Assembly: GCA_945952225.1 (NCBI GenBank)
Contig: CAMFHP010000067.1
Location: forward strand, 1 to 45,209
Source: an uncultured Myxococcaceae bacterium
GTDB taxonomy: Bacteria; Myxococcota_A; Polyangia; Polyangiales; Ga0077539
Reading direction: 5' to 3'
Length of the DNA: 45,209 nt
This document shows positions 1-8,639 of the stretch, in pieces. The position numbers were made by a program, and so were the translations under genes. The notes beneath the pieces were generated by a model. The model saw only the letters and a list, made by a program, of their open reading frames with translations. It did no database searches and had not been told where the DNA came from. Within the stretch, counting starts at the first letter, position 1; every line of letters begins with the position of its first letter.

Positions 1-13
1 GTATAAGAGACAG
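1..13 (+). other. Residual Nextera/Tn5 mosaic-end adapter (not genomic)
   Basis: The first 13 bases, GTATAAGAGACAG, equal the 3' end of the 19-bp Tn5 mosaic end used in Nextera libraries. They precede the Cys-repeat gene without belonging to its repeat pattern. The simplest reading is untrimmed adapter at a contig end, so genomic sequence starts at base 14. Confidence 0.9.
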
Positions 14-2524
14 GGTGAGCCCGCACGCGCCCGCCGCGCAGGTGGCCGTTCCTCCCGCGGGCGTGGCGCACACGCGGCCGCAGGCGTTGCAGTTCGACAC
101 GCTCGTCTGCGTGTTCACCTCGCAGCCGTTCGCCGCGCTGCCGTCGCAGTCGGCGAAGCCCGCGTTGCACACGATCCGACACGCCGACCCCGCGCAGGCC
201 GCCGTCGCGTTGGCCCCGCCAGGACACGCGCGCCCGCAGCCGCCGCAGTTCGCCACCGTGGCCGTGAGGTCGACCTCGCAGCCGTTGGTCGCGTTGCCGT
301 CGCAGTCGCCGCGTCCCGTGGCGCAGGTGACCCCGCACATGCCCCGCGCGCACGAGGCCGTTCCGCCCGCGGGGGTGGCGCAGCTCCGTCCGCACGCGCC
401 GCAGTGCGCGGCGCTCGACTGCGTGTCGACCTCGCAGCCGTTGCTCGCGTCGCCATCGCAGTCGGCGAAGCCCGCGTTGCAGACGAACCCGCACGCGCCG
501 TCGCCGCACGTCGCCATCGCGTTGGACCGCGCCGGACACACGCGCCCGCACGCGCCACACGACCCCGCCGTGCGCAGCAGGTCGGACTCGCAGCCGTTGG
601 AGGTCGCGCCGTCGCAGTCTCCGTAGCCCGCGGCGCACACGAGGGCGCACGCGCCCGCGCGGCACACGGCCGTCGCGCGATCCCCCGCGGGACACGCCCG
701 TCCGCACGATCCGCAGTTCGCCGACGAGGTGCGCAGGTCGGTCTCGCAGCCCGTCGCGGCCATGCCGTCGCAGTCGCCGAGGCCGCCGTTGCAGGTCGCC
801 ACGGTGCACACGCCCGCGGTGCACGCGGGGATCGCACCCGTGAGGGCGCAGCCCGGGGCCGCGGCGGTTCCATCGGCCGCGCCGTCGCAGTCGTCGTCGA
901 GGCCGTTGCAGCGCTCGGCGTCGGGGAGCGTCTGGCCCACGCAGGTGCGAGACCAGAGGCGCTCGGCGGTGCAGGTCTCCGTTCCGCTGCGGCACTGGCC
1001 CACGTCGCGGGCGCTCGCGGGGCCCGTGAAGCACGGGCGCGTGGTGCCGGGAGAACACTCGCCGCAGCCCTCGTCGACGGCGCCGTCGCAGGTGTCGTCG
1101 ATGCGGTTGGCGCACACCTCCGAGGCCGCGGGGAGCGTCTCGCCGTAGCAGCTCGCGCTCCATCGCCCCGCGGGCTCGCAGACCTGGAGTCCGCCGCGGC
1201 AGCGACCCACGTCGCGGGTTCGCGCGGCGCCCGAGTAGCACGCGCGGGTGCTGCCCGGAACGCACTCGCCGCAGCCCTCGTCGACGGCGCCGTCGCAGTC
1301 GTCGTCGACCATGTTTCCGCAGGTCTCGGCCTCGGCGGCGATCACCTCGCCCGCGCAGGTCGTGGCCCACGCGCGGTCGGCGCCGCAGACCTGCACGCCG
1401 CCGCGGCAGCGTCCCACGGTGGCGGTCTCGGGCGCGCCCGAGTAACAGACCCGCGTCGCACCGGGAACACACACACCGCAGCCCTCGTCGACGGCGCCGT
1501 CGCAGTCGTCGTCGACCATGTTCGCGCACACCTCATCGACCGCGGGGAGCGTCTGTCGGCTGCACGCGAGGTCCCACTGTCCGGCGGCGTCGCACACCTG
1601 CACGCCGTCGCGGCATCGCCCGGCGCCGCGCGTCTCCGCGGGCCCCGTGTAGCAGGGACGCGTCGACCCCGGCGCGCACACCTGACAGCCCTCGTCGGCG
1701 GCGCCGTCGCAGTCGTCGTCGAGCATGTTGCCGCAGAGTTCTCCGTCGCCGCGCGGGAGCACCGCCCCCTCGCAGCGCGCCGCCCACTGCGCGTCGGGGC
1801 CGCAGACCTGCACGCCGCCGCGGCACACGCCCACGTCGAGGGTCTCCGCCGCGCCGTCGTAGCAGCGCCGCGTCTCGCCCGGCGTGCACGCGCCGCAGCC
1901 CTCGTCGACGCGCCCGTCGCAGTCGTCGTCCTGGCCGTTGTTGCAGAGCTCGACGGCGTCGGGGGGCACCTGCCCGATGCAGACCGCCAGCCACCGTCCG
2001 CCGCTCTCGCAGAGCTGCACGCCGCGGCGGCACTCGGCCACGGCCGCGGTGCCCGTCGCGCCGGTGTAACAGAGCCGCGTCGCGCCGGGGCGACACTCCA
2101 TGCAGCCCTCGTCGATGGCGCCGTCGCAGTTGTCGTCGACGCCGTTGCCGCAGAGCTCGCGCTCCGCGGGGAGCACCTCGCCGTAGCAGTCCTCGCGGTA
2201 GCGCGCGTCGGGGGCGCAGACCTGCACGCCCGCGCGGCACCGCCCCACGCCCGCGGACCCGTCGGGCCCGGCGTAGCAGCGTCGCGTCGCGCCCGGCGCG
2301 CACTCGGGCGGACCGCTGTCTGACCGTACATCCACGGCCCCATCGGACGCGCCGTCGACCCGTGCATCGGGGGTGACGGGCACATCGACGGGCCCGAGGT
2401 CGTTGCCCGCGTCGACGCGCGCGCTGGGGATCACGCTCTCGCCCGCGCACCCGAGGAGGGTGGCGAAGAGCAGGGTGAGCGGGGCGCACCTCGGGCGCCG
2501 CCACGGGGAGTTCCTGTGAGCCAT
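14..2524 (-). CDS. Large MopE/Cys-repeat lipoprotein, 3' end missing
   Basis: The reading frame starts at an ATG at 2524, preceded by AGAGG, and stays open to the left contig end. About 837 residues are present and the C-terminus is missing. Residues 1-30 form a lipoprotein signal ending LLGC, followed by an Asp-rich linker. Then come about seven units of roughly 68 residues, each ending in a variant of CGNxxDDNCDGAxDEGC, the pattern of the MopE-type putative metal-binding repeat. From about residue 560 the pattern changes to CGxC...ADCDGxAxNGCE repeats, at least five in the window. Such proteins are common in myxobacteria and are expected on the outer surface or in the periplasm; metal binding is inferred from the motif only. 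It lies 60 bp downstream of the OmpA-type gene on the same strand and may be co-transcribed with it. The 32049-34469 lipoprotein carries the same Cys repeats. Confidence 0.82.
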
Positions 2525-2584
2525 GAGAGACCTCTCTGCGCGCGGTGGGCGCGCGTCACGAAGCGCGGGAGTGCGAGGCGAAGA

Positions 2585-4186
2585 TCAGCGTCGGTGCCGC
2601 CGTCGTGCGGGGCGCGCGGGCGTGTCGGCGGCGGTCACGGTCGGCGCGGCGGGCCCGGCGTTCGGCGGCGGGCGCGTGGTGCCGTCGGCGTCGCGGAGCT
2701 GAAGGATGTTGAACACCACACGTCGGTTGGCCGCGCGGGCGTCACGGAGCGCGCGCCGCGAGAGCGTGGGCGCGGGCGTCACCGCGGGGCGGGTCTCGCC
2801 GTAGCCGTGGGCCTCGACGCGGTCGGCCTCGACGCCGTGCGCGAGGAGCCACGCGCGCACCGCGTCGGCGCGGCGTTGCGAGAGGTCGAGGTTGGAGGCG
2901 TCGTCGTTCTGGTCGTCGGTGTGTCCCTCGACGCGGAGGCGCGCGATGAGGGGCGTGGCGCGCATCGCATCGGCGACGGCGTCGAGCACGGCGGCGCTGC
3001 GGCGTTCGAGCTCGGCGCGCGCGGTGGCGAAGTACACGGGCCGCAGGATCTCGATGCGATCCCCCACGATGCGCACGAGGCCGGGACATCCGTTGCGCTG
3101 CGCGTTGGTGCTCGGCGCGCCCGCGTCGCGGAGGCAGCGGTCGAGGGCGTCGGGCACGGCGTCGCGGTCGTCGTCGGGCAGCGGACACCCCAGGCGCGTG
3201 AGGTCGGGGTGGTAGCCCGAGTGCTGCGCGGGGCACTGGTCGAGGCCGTTGCGAATGCGGTCGTTGTCGTCGTCGGCGTCGGGGCATCCTCGGCGCGCGG
3301 CGTCGGGGGTCTCGCCCTGGGCCTCGTCGGGGCAGCGGTCGTCGTCGTCGTCGACGTCGTCGCCGTCGCGGTCGTGGCGCGGTCGCGGGCAGCCCGCGTT
3401 GGTGGTGTCGGGGCGGTCGCCCACGGGCACGTCGGGGCAGCGGTCGAGGTCGTCCCAGAGGCCGTCGCCGTCGCGGTCGCGGCGGGGACATCCCGGGCGC
3501 GTGGGGTCGGGCTGCGGGCCTGCGGCGAGGTCGGGGCAGCGGTCGTCGCGGTCGATGAGTCCGTCGCGGTCGCCGTCGCGCGGCGGCGCTGCGGGCGGCG
3601 CGGACGGTGCCACGGGGCGGCGCGGCCCCCAGCCTGCGGTGAGCGCGAGAGACAGCCAGTGGGCGCTCGCGTCGAGCTCGATGGCGTTGCCGTCGACCGA
3701 TGCGCCGGGCGACGCGCGGAGCCAGCCGTAGCGGAGCGAGGCGCCGAGGGTCCATCCCGGGGCGGTGACGAGTTCGAAGCCCGCGCCGAGGGACGCGCCG
3801 AGGCGCACGCGGTCGCCCGAGACGCCGGGGCCGAGGCCCGCTTCGAAGACGGCGCGCACGCGGGCGTCGAGGGGCGCGGTGAAGCTCAGGCCCGCGGTGG
3901 GGAGCACCACGCCGCCGGTGGATCCGTCGCGGGGGAACACCCCGTTGGCGACGGCGAGCTCGACGCCGAGTCCGCCCGCGACGCGGAGCCCTGCGCGCGC
4001 GGCGAACCACGCGCCGAGCGAGTACCCGAGCGTGTCGCGCTGCGACGACGAGAGCATGGCGGCGCCGCCTGCCTCCACACGCACGCGGACGCGGTGGGAG
4101 AGGGGCTGCGCGGCGGCCTCGCGGGGCGCGAAGAGATGCAGGGCGGCGAGCGCGCCGAGGGCGACGCGGTGGGGACGAAGGCGCAT
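2585..4186 (-). CDS. OmpA-family outer-membrane protein with thrombospondin type 3 repeats
   Basis: The protein has 533 residues. A signal peptide (1-26) ends AREAAAQ-like, then residues 27-200 look like an outer-membrane beta-barrel with alternating hydrophobic residues and many Gly. Residues 204-352 hold five or so calcium-binding type 3 repeats of the DxDGDGxxDDxDRCPD kind. Residues 361-487 are an OmpA C-terminal domain with GHTDDQ and the NLDLSQRRADAVRAWL helix, including the Asp and Arg that bind diaminopimelate of peptidoglycan. It should tether the outer membrane to the cell wall. It is transcribed divergently from the ECF sigma gene across a 138-bp gap, so it is a plausible regulatory target, though no promoter was identified. 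The tail after the OmpA domain is Pro/Ala/Arg-rich. Confidence 0.88.
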   Translation of the reverse strand: MRLRPHRVALGALAALHLFAPREAAAQPLSHRVRVRVEAGGAAMLSSSQRDTLGYSLGAWFAARAGLRVAGGLGVELAVANGVFPRDGSTGGVVLPTAGLSFTAPLDARVRAVFEAGLGPGVSGDRVRLGASLGAGFELVTAPGWTLGASLRYGWLRASPGASVDGNAIELDASAHWLSLALTAGWGPRRPVAPSAPPAAPPRDGDRDGLIDRDDRCPDLAAGPQPDPTRPGCPRRDRDGDGLWDDLDRCPDVPVGDRPDTTNAGCPRPRHDRDGDDVDDDDDRCPDEAQGETPDAARRGCPDADDDNDRIRNGLDQCPAQHSGYHPDLTRLGCPLPDDDRDAVPDALDRCLRDAGAPSTNAQRNGCPGLVRIVGDRIEILRPVYFATARAELERRSAAVLDAVADAMRATPLIARLRVEGHTDDQNDDASNLDLSQRRADAVRAWLLAHGVEADRVEAHGYGETRPAVTPAPTLSRRALRDARAANRRVVFNILQLRDADGTTRPPPNAGPAAPTVTAADTPARPARRRHRR

Positions 4187-4324
4187 GGCGAGAATGACGG
4201 TGGCTCCTCGGTCGGGGGAGGGGAGGGAGCGCGCGAAGACGGCTCACGAAATCGACACGGCGCATGTGTCGCGGCCGTCTCGCGTTTCGGAACGTGCTGT
4301 GGCAAGAGTCGCCGCACGGTCGAC

Positions 4325-4918
4325 GTGAAGCCCGCGCGCTACACCGCCAGCCCCGCGGAGGGACGCGTCGCGACGGACGCGCGCGAGGGCGCATCGGCGG
4401 AGGGGATCGCCGCGGGAGGCGCCGTGGATCTGCGCGCGGTCTTCGTGGCGCACCACGGGTATGTGACGGGCCTCGCGCGGCGGCTGCTCGGCGACCTGCA
4501 CGAGGCCGAAGACGTGGCGCAGGAGGTGTTTCTGCAGGCGCACCGTGACCTCGGGGCGCTGCGCGATGTGCGAGCGGCGCGCGCGTGGTTGCGGACGGTG
4601 ACCGTGCGCACGGCGCGGCGCGCGCTGCGGTTCCGTCGGCTCCGTCGGTGGTTCGGCGCGGACCGGGATGCGACGCCCGATGTGGACCTTCTCGCGTCGA
4701 TCGACCTGTCACCCGACGATCGTCTGCTGCTCCAGGTGGCCTTCGTGGCGCTCGATCAGGTGTCGGCCGACGAGCGCCTCGCGTGGTCGCTGCGGCACAT
4801 CGAGGGCTGCGAACTTCAGGAGGTGGCCGACGCGTGCGGGTGCTCGCTCGCGACGGCCAAACGGTGGATCGCACACACCCAGTCGGTGGTGGAAAGGCGG
4901 GTGTCCCGTGGCGTCTGA
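4325..4918 (+). CDS. ECF-family RNA polymerase sigma factor
   Basis: The protein has 197 residues from a GTG start. The frame is open far upstream, but that part is antisense to the OmpA gene, so GTG 4325 in the intergenic region is chosen. Region 2 is visible as LLGDLHEAEDVAQEVFLQAH followed by an AWLRTVTVRTARRALR helix. Region 4 is a divergent helix-turn-helix around LQEVADACGCSLATAKRWI. An Arg-rich linker (RFRRLRRWF) joins them. No sigma region 3 is present, as expected for extracytoplasmic-function sigmas. It overlaps the next gene by 11 bp, and that gene encodes its likely anti-sigma partner. The combination of ECF, FecR and TPR is frequent in myxobacteria; the target genes are unknown. 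Confidence 0.87.
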   Translation: MKPARYTASPAEGRVATDAREGASAEGIAAGGAVDLRAVFVAHHGYVTGLARRLLGDLHEAEDVAQEVFLQAHRDLGALRDVRAARAWLRTVTVRTARRALRFRRLRRWFGADRDATPDVDLLASIDLSPDDRLLLQVAFVALDQVSADERLAWSLRHIEGCELQEVADACGCSLATAKRWIAHTQSVVERRVSRGV

Positions 4919-6062
4919 CCTCACGGCGAGCCTCGCGCGCCTTCGCGTGGCGACGGAGCCGACCGGGCCCGACGCGTCCGAGCGCGCGTGGGAGGCCCTG
5001 CAGCATCGCGTGGTGCAGCGCCGTCAGCGCCGTCGCGCGGCGGGCCTCGCGCTCGCGGTGTGCGCGCTCGTGGGCGTGTTCGCGGCGTCACGGCTGCGGT
5101 CGGTGCCCGTGGCGCGTCCCGACGAGGCGCGGCTCCGCGACGGGTCGACGGTGGCCGCCCTCGACGGCGAGGCCCGCTGGCGCACGCTGGAGCAGCGCGC
5201 CGACTCGGTGCGCGTGTCCCTCGACCGCGGCGCGGTGCGCTTCGACGTGGCGCGCAACCCCGCGCGGCGCTTCACGGTGTTCGCGGGCGCGACCGCGGTG
5301 GAGGTGCTCGGCACGGCCTTCGAGGTGTCTCGCGCGGGCGACACCACGCGCGTGCAGGTGCTCCGCGGGCACGTGGCCGTGCGCCGTGGTGACGCGCGCT
5401 TCGAACTCACCGCGGGCGAGTCGATCACCCTCCGTGACCGCGCGCCGACGGCCCCCGCCGCGCCGCCGCCGCCGGATCCCGCGAGCGTGCCCGCGACACC
5501 CGACGCGGCGACCGATGCGCCCGCCCGCGACGCGGCGATCGACGCGGGGTTCGATGACCGCGCACACGGCACCATCGAGGCGGCAACTGACGCGCGCGAG
5601 CCCGTGCGACGTGACGACTGGCGCTCGCTGGCGCGGTCTCACGCGTGGCGTGCGGCGCAACGGGCCCTCGACGCGGCGAGCCTCCGTGACGTGCGCGACA
5701 CGACCGACGACCTGCTGCTCGCGGCCGACGTGGCCTCGCACGCAGGACGTGTCGGCGCGGCGGTCTCGCTGCTCGGGCGCGTCGTCGACGGACACCCCGA
5801 CGATCCCTCCGCGGGACGCGCGGCGGCGGAGCTCGGCGACCTGCTGCTCGACGCGCTCCACGACCCGCGCGGCGCGGCGCGGGCCTACGCCACGGCGCAC
5901 GCGCGCGGCCACCGACTCACGGAGCGCCAGCGGATGCGCGAGGTCGACGCGCTGTGGCGATCGGGCGATCGGGCGCGCGCGCGGTCTCTCGTCGACACGC
6001 TGACGCGCGAGCACCCCGGACCCGAGGTCGACGCGCTGCGGGCACGTCTCGACGCGCGCTGA
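4908..6062 (+). CDS. FecR-domain membrane protein with TPR-like C-terminus (putative anti-sigma factor)
   Basis: The protein has 384 residues from GTG 4908, which lies inside the end of the sigma gene and implies translational coupling. Residues 1-40 are cytoplasmic, 41-60 form one membrane helix ([16 protein letters not shown]), and 75-167 are a FecR domain with GTAFEV and the [10 protein letters not shown] strand. Residues 168-235 are a Pro/Ala/Asp linker, and 236-384 look like tetratricopeptide helices. FecR-type proteins sense a periplasmic signal and hold or activate a cognate ECF sigma through their N-terminus. Here no TonB receptor is adjacent, so the signal is unknown. Assignment as regulator of the upstream sigma factor rests on gene order and domain content. 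Confidence 0.8.
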   Translation: MASDLTASLARLRVATEPTGPDASERAWEALQHRVVQRRQRRRAAGLALAVCALVGVFAASRLRSVPVARPDEARLRDGSTVAALDGEARWRTLEQRADSVRVSLDRGAVRFDVARNPARRFTVFAGATAVEVLGTAFEVSRAGDTTRVQVLRGHVAVRRGDARFELTAGESITLRDRAPTAPAAPPPPDPASVPATPDAATDAPARDAAIDAGFDDRAHGTIEAATDAREPVRRDDWRSLARSHAWRAAQRALDAASLRDVRDTTDDLLLAADVASHAGRVGAAVSLLGRVVDGHPDDPSAGRAAAELGDLLLDALHDPRGAARAYATAHARGHRLTERQRMREVDALWRSGDRARARSLVDTLTREHPGPEVDALRARLDAR

Positions 6063-6145
6063 ACGGCCCGTGGGCTCGACGGCGTGACGCGCGGGCGCCC
6101 CCCGCACGCGAGCGCCCACCACACGCGCCTGTCACCGCGCCGTCG

Positions 6146-6175
6146 TTGACACGCAGCGCACCGCTCGCCTATCGC
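6146..6175 (+). promoter_or_regulatory. Putative arsR promoter
   Basis: A perfect -35 hexamer TTGACA (6146-6151) is followed after 18 bp by TATCGC (6170-6175). The expected start of transcription falls at about 6182, only a few bases before the arsR ATG at 6185. There is no Shine-Dalgarno sequence, so the mRNA may be leaderless. Confidence 0.5.
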
Positions 6176-6184
6176 ACCCTGACG

Positions 6185-6529
6185 ATGAGCTGCCGACCCG
6201 GTGACAGCGCGTGCTGCCCGAAGGCCGACCCGCGCCCCGACCTGCGTCCTGTCGAGGGGGCCGCGGCCGACGAGGAGCTCGCGGGCTTCGCCAGGGCCCT
6301 CGCACACCCCGCGCGCGTGCGCATCCTGCGGCTGCTCGCGGTGCGCGAAACCTGTGTATGCGGCGAGATCGTCGACGAGATCGAGCTCGCGCAGTCGACG
6401 GTGTCGCAGCACCTCAAGGTGTTGAAGGACGCGGGGCTCATCCGCGGCGAGATCGACGGGCCGCGCACCTGCTACTGCCTCGAACCCCGCGCGATGCGCC
6501 GCCTCAAGGCGCTCGTCGGCGGGCTCTGA
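6185..6529 (+). CDS. arsR: ArsR/SmtB-family arsenic-responsive repressor
   Basis: The protein has 114 residues. A winged helix-turn-helix is seen with [16 protein letters not shown], the recognition region [17 protein letters not shown] and the wing [14 protein letters not shown]. The metalloid site of classical ArsR is present as ETCVCGE (Cys57, Cys59). There are extra cysteines at the N-terminus (Cys3, Cys10, Cys11) and in the wing (Cys96, Cys98), which could form an additional site. It should repress its own operon until arsenite binds. It is followed 35 bp later by acr3 and then arsC. ATG 6185 is chosen because the promoter-like TTGACA element lies just upstream and upstream codons are not ArsR-like. 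Confidence 0.92.
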   Translation: MSCRPGDSACCPKADPRPDLRPVEGAAADEELAGFARALAHPARVRILRLLAVRETCVCGEIVDEIELAQSTVSQHLKVLKDAGLIRGEIDGPRTCYCLEPRAMRRLKALVGGL

Positions 6530-6564
6530 CCCATCGGCATTCTACGATGAATGATGGAGACACC

Positions 6565-7647
6565 ATGAACGCGTCGCACGCCCCGACGACGGAGCGGGGG
6601 CTCGCAGGACGCCTCGGATTTCTCGACCGCTACCTCACGCTGTGGATCTTCGCCGCGATGGCGACGGGCGTGGCGCTCGGGCACTTCGCGCCGTCGGTGC
6701 CCGCCGCGCTCGGGCGCATGCGCGTCGGAACCACCTCGGTGCCCATCGCCGTGGGGCTGGTGCTGATGATGTTTCCGCCGCTCGCGAAGGTCCGCTACGA
6801 GGAGCTCGGGCGCGTGCTCTCGAACCGCCGCGTGCTGGCGCTCTCGCTCGTGCAGAACTGGGTGGTGGGGCCGCTGCTGATGTTCGCGCTCGCGACGCTG
6901 CTCCTGCGCGACCGCCCCGAGTACATGCTCGGGCTCATTCTCATCGGCCTCGCGCGCTGCATCGCCATGGTCATCGTGTGGAACGACCTCGCGAAGGGCG
7001 ACACCGAGTACTGCGCCGGGCTCGTGGCCTGCAACTCGGTGTTCCAGGTGCTGAGCTTCCCCGCGTATGCGTACCTCTTCGCGACGGTGCTCCCGCGGTG
7101 GCTGGGCCTTCCCGGCGCGGCGGTGAACGTCTCCATGGGCGACATCGCGCAGAGCGTCGCGGTGTACCTCGGCGTGCCCTTCGTGGCGGGCTTCGTCACG
7201 CGCCGCGTGCTCGTGAAGTCTCGCGGGCGCGACTGGTTCGAGCAGCGCTTCGTGCCGCGCATCGGGCCCATCACCCTCGTGTCGCTGCTGTTCACCATCG
7301 TGGTGATGTTCGCGCTCCAGGGCGCGGCCATCGTACAGCGCCCCTTCGACGTGCTGCGCATCGCGGTGCCGCTGCTCCTCTACTTCGTGGCGATGTTCTT
7401 CGTCTCCTTCGCCATGGGACGCCGCGTGGGCGCCACGTACCCGCAGGCCGCCACGCTGTCGTTCACCGCGGCTTCGAACAACTTCGAACTCGCCATCGCC
7501 GTCGCCGTCGCGACCTTCGGCCTCCAGCACGGCGCGGCCCTCGCGGCGGTGATCGGTCCGCTCGTCGAGGTGCCCGTGCTCCTCGCGCTCGTGCACGCCT
7601 CGCTCTGGATTCGCGACCGCTTCTTCACGCCCGCGGAGGCCGTGTGA
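6565..7647 (+). CDS. acr3: ACR3-family arsenite efflux permease
   Basis: The protein has 360 residues with about ten hydrophobic helices, the usual size for Acr3. The family signature is seen as [19 protein letters not shown], which contains the essential Cys (Cys132), and as the ALVxCNSVFQ-like segment after it. It exports arsenite, As(OH)3/As(OH)2O-, across the inner membrane using the proton motive force. A second ATG at 6565 is chosen over the in-frame ATG at 6547 because GGAGA sits at a good distance upstream of it. The stop overlaps the arsC start (GTGA), indicating coupling. Confidence 0.93.
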   Translation: MNASHAPTTERGLAGRLGFLDRYLTLWIFAAMATGVALGHFAPSVPAALGRMRVGTTSVPIAVGLVLMMFPPLAKVRYEELGRVLSNRRVLALSLVQNWVVGPLLMFALATLLLRDRPEYMLGLILIGLARCIAMVIVWNDLAKGDTEYCAGLVACNSVFQVLSFPAYAYLFATVLPRWLGLPGAAVNVSMGDIAQSVAVYLGVPFVAGFVTRRVLVKSRGRDWFEQRFVPRIGPITLVSLLFTIVVMFALQGAAIVQRPFDVLRIAVPLLLYFVAMFFVSFAMGRRVGATYPQAATLSFTAASNNFELAIAVAVATFGLQHGAALAAVIGPLVEVPVLLALVHASLWIRDRFFTPAEAV

Positions 7648-8093
7648 GCGCGCCTGTGCGGTTGCTCTTTCTGTGCGTGGCCAACTCGGCGCGGAGCCAG
7701 ATGGCCGAGGGCCTCGCGCGCGCCATGCTCGGTGCGCGCGCCGTGGTGCAGAGCGCGGGGAGCGCGGCGACGTCGGTGAATCCGTGGGCCGTCGAGGTGA
7801 TGGGCGAGCTCGGCGTCAACCTCACGACGCACACGTCGAAGTCCGTCGACACGATCGATGCGGGCTCCGTCGACGTGGTGATCACGCTCTGCGCCGAGGA
7901 GGTGTGCCCGGCGTTTCTGGGGCGCGCCGAGCGGCTCCACTGGCCCGTCGAAGACCCCGCGACGCGCGATCCCGCGATGGGACCCGAGGCCATGCGTGGC
8001 AGGTTCCGCGCGGCGCGTGACGAGATCCGCGGGCGCCTCGCGGCGTGGGCCGCGGCGCGAGGACTCGCCGTCGACGCCCTCGACGGACGGTGA
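7644..8093 (+). CDS. arsC: Arsenate reductase, low-molecular-weight phosphatase fold
   Basis: The protein has 149 residues from GTG 7644, which overlaps the acr3 stop by 4 bp. The P-loop CVANSAR (Cys11 to Arg17) fits the CX5R motif of low-molecular-weight tyrosine-phosphatase-type arsenate reductases. A second Cys pair, TLCAEEVCP (Cys83, Cys88), fits the disulfide relay of thioredoxin-coupled ArsC, although its spacing of four residues is shorter than the classic Staphylococcus enzyme. It reduces arsenate to arsenite, which Acr3 then exports. It is the last gene of the arsR-acr3-arsC operon. The first intergenic repeat of the 8-20 kb array follows 18 bp after its stop. Confidence 0.91.
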   Translation: MSAPVRLLFLCVANSARSQMAEGLARAMLGARAVVQSAGSAATSVNPWAVEVMGELGVNLTTHTSKSVDTIDAGSVDVVITLCAEEVCPAFLGRAERLHWPVEDPATRDPAMGPEAMRGRFRAARDEIRGRLAAWAAARGLAVDALDGR

Positions 8094-8111
8094 ACGCTGC
8101 GTCTCGATACG

Positions 8112-8124
8112 GTTGGAAACTCAA
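8112..8124 (+). promoter_or_regulatory. Conserved intergenic palindrome, copy 1 (degenerate)
   Basis: GTTGGAAACTCAA differs from the array consensus GTTGGATATNCAA at two positions and continues TC as in copies 2, 3 and 4. It lies between arsC and small paralogue 1, 54 bp before that start. A -10-like TACGGT lies 24 bp after TTGGAA. Confidence 0.5.
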
Positions 8125-8177
8125 TCACTCCGCAGAGTGCGTTACGGTGCGCACAACCGCCGTGCGCGGCGACGCCC

Positions 8178-8627
8178 ATGCGAGTGCATCCGAGCAAGGT
8201 TCCGCCGCCCATCGAGCCCCGCGATCGCCGTCCGCGCGCGCGCGCCGCGTCGTCGTCGGAGCTGCCGCCGTGGGTGCTCGCGCTCCTCGCCCTCGTGGCT
8301 GCGGCGCTCACCGTGGGGATCCTCTCGCACGAGGATCCCTACGTGGCCCGCTACGATCGCTGGGCGGCGTTTCGTGGATGTGTCGCGGTGTCGGCGCCGA
8401 TGAGCCCCGACGAGGCGATGGCCTACAACACCCGCTGCGTGCAGCTCGCCGACGCGTTGCTGCGCGCCCTGTGGCGTGCACCCGAGGCCGATGCCCCCGC
8501 GGCGCTCGTCGCGGCCGTGCGGCGCGCGCGGGTGGCGTTCGAAGCGCAGATGCCCCTCACCGACGACGATCGCGCGCGGCTCGTGGGCCTCGGCAACGTG
8601 CTCGCGCGGCGGGCGTGGGCGCGCTGA
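8178..8627 (+). CDS. Small membrane-anchored protein of unknown function, paralogue 1
   Basis: The protein has 149 residues. I do not recognise a named family. Residues 1-29 are basic and Pro-rich, 30-49 form one hydrophobic helix (PPWVLALLALVAAALTVGIL), and the remainder would be extracytoplasmic. The C-terminal part contains SHEDPYVARYDRW, RGC, a second Cys 19 residues later, and a helical end with RRARVAFEAQMPLTDDDRARL. The same layout appears in 13564-14025 and, more diverged, in 17010-17435, so these are paralogues. The two conserved Cys could form a disulfide outside the cytoplasm. The gene is convergent with GH15, with 12 bp between stops, and has a copy of the intergenic palindrome upstream. 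Confidence 0.75.
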   Translation: MRVHPSKVPPPIEPRDRRPRARAASSSELPPWVLALLALVAAALTVGILSHEDPYVARYDRWAAFRGCVAVSAPMSPDEAMAYNTRCVQLADALLRALWRAPEADAPAALVAAVRRARVAFEAQMPLTDDDRARLVGLGNVLARRAWAR

Positions 8628-8639
8628 CCGGCGGCGCGC

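Noticed and set aside
115-2504. Arg/Ala-rich minus-strand frames within the left-end gene
   Set aside because: They are alternative frames of the Cys-repeat lipoprotein, whose own frame has a lipoprotein signal, MopE repeats and no stop.
2516-4324. An 800-residue plus-strand reading frame running into the sigma factor
   Set aside because: Its first 600 residues are antisense to the OmpA/TSP3 gene and show low-complexity Val/Gly/Arg strings typical of shadow frames in GC-rich DNA.
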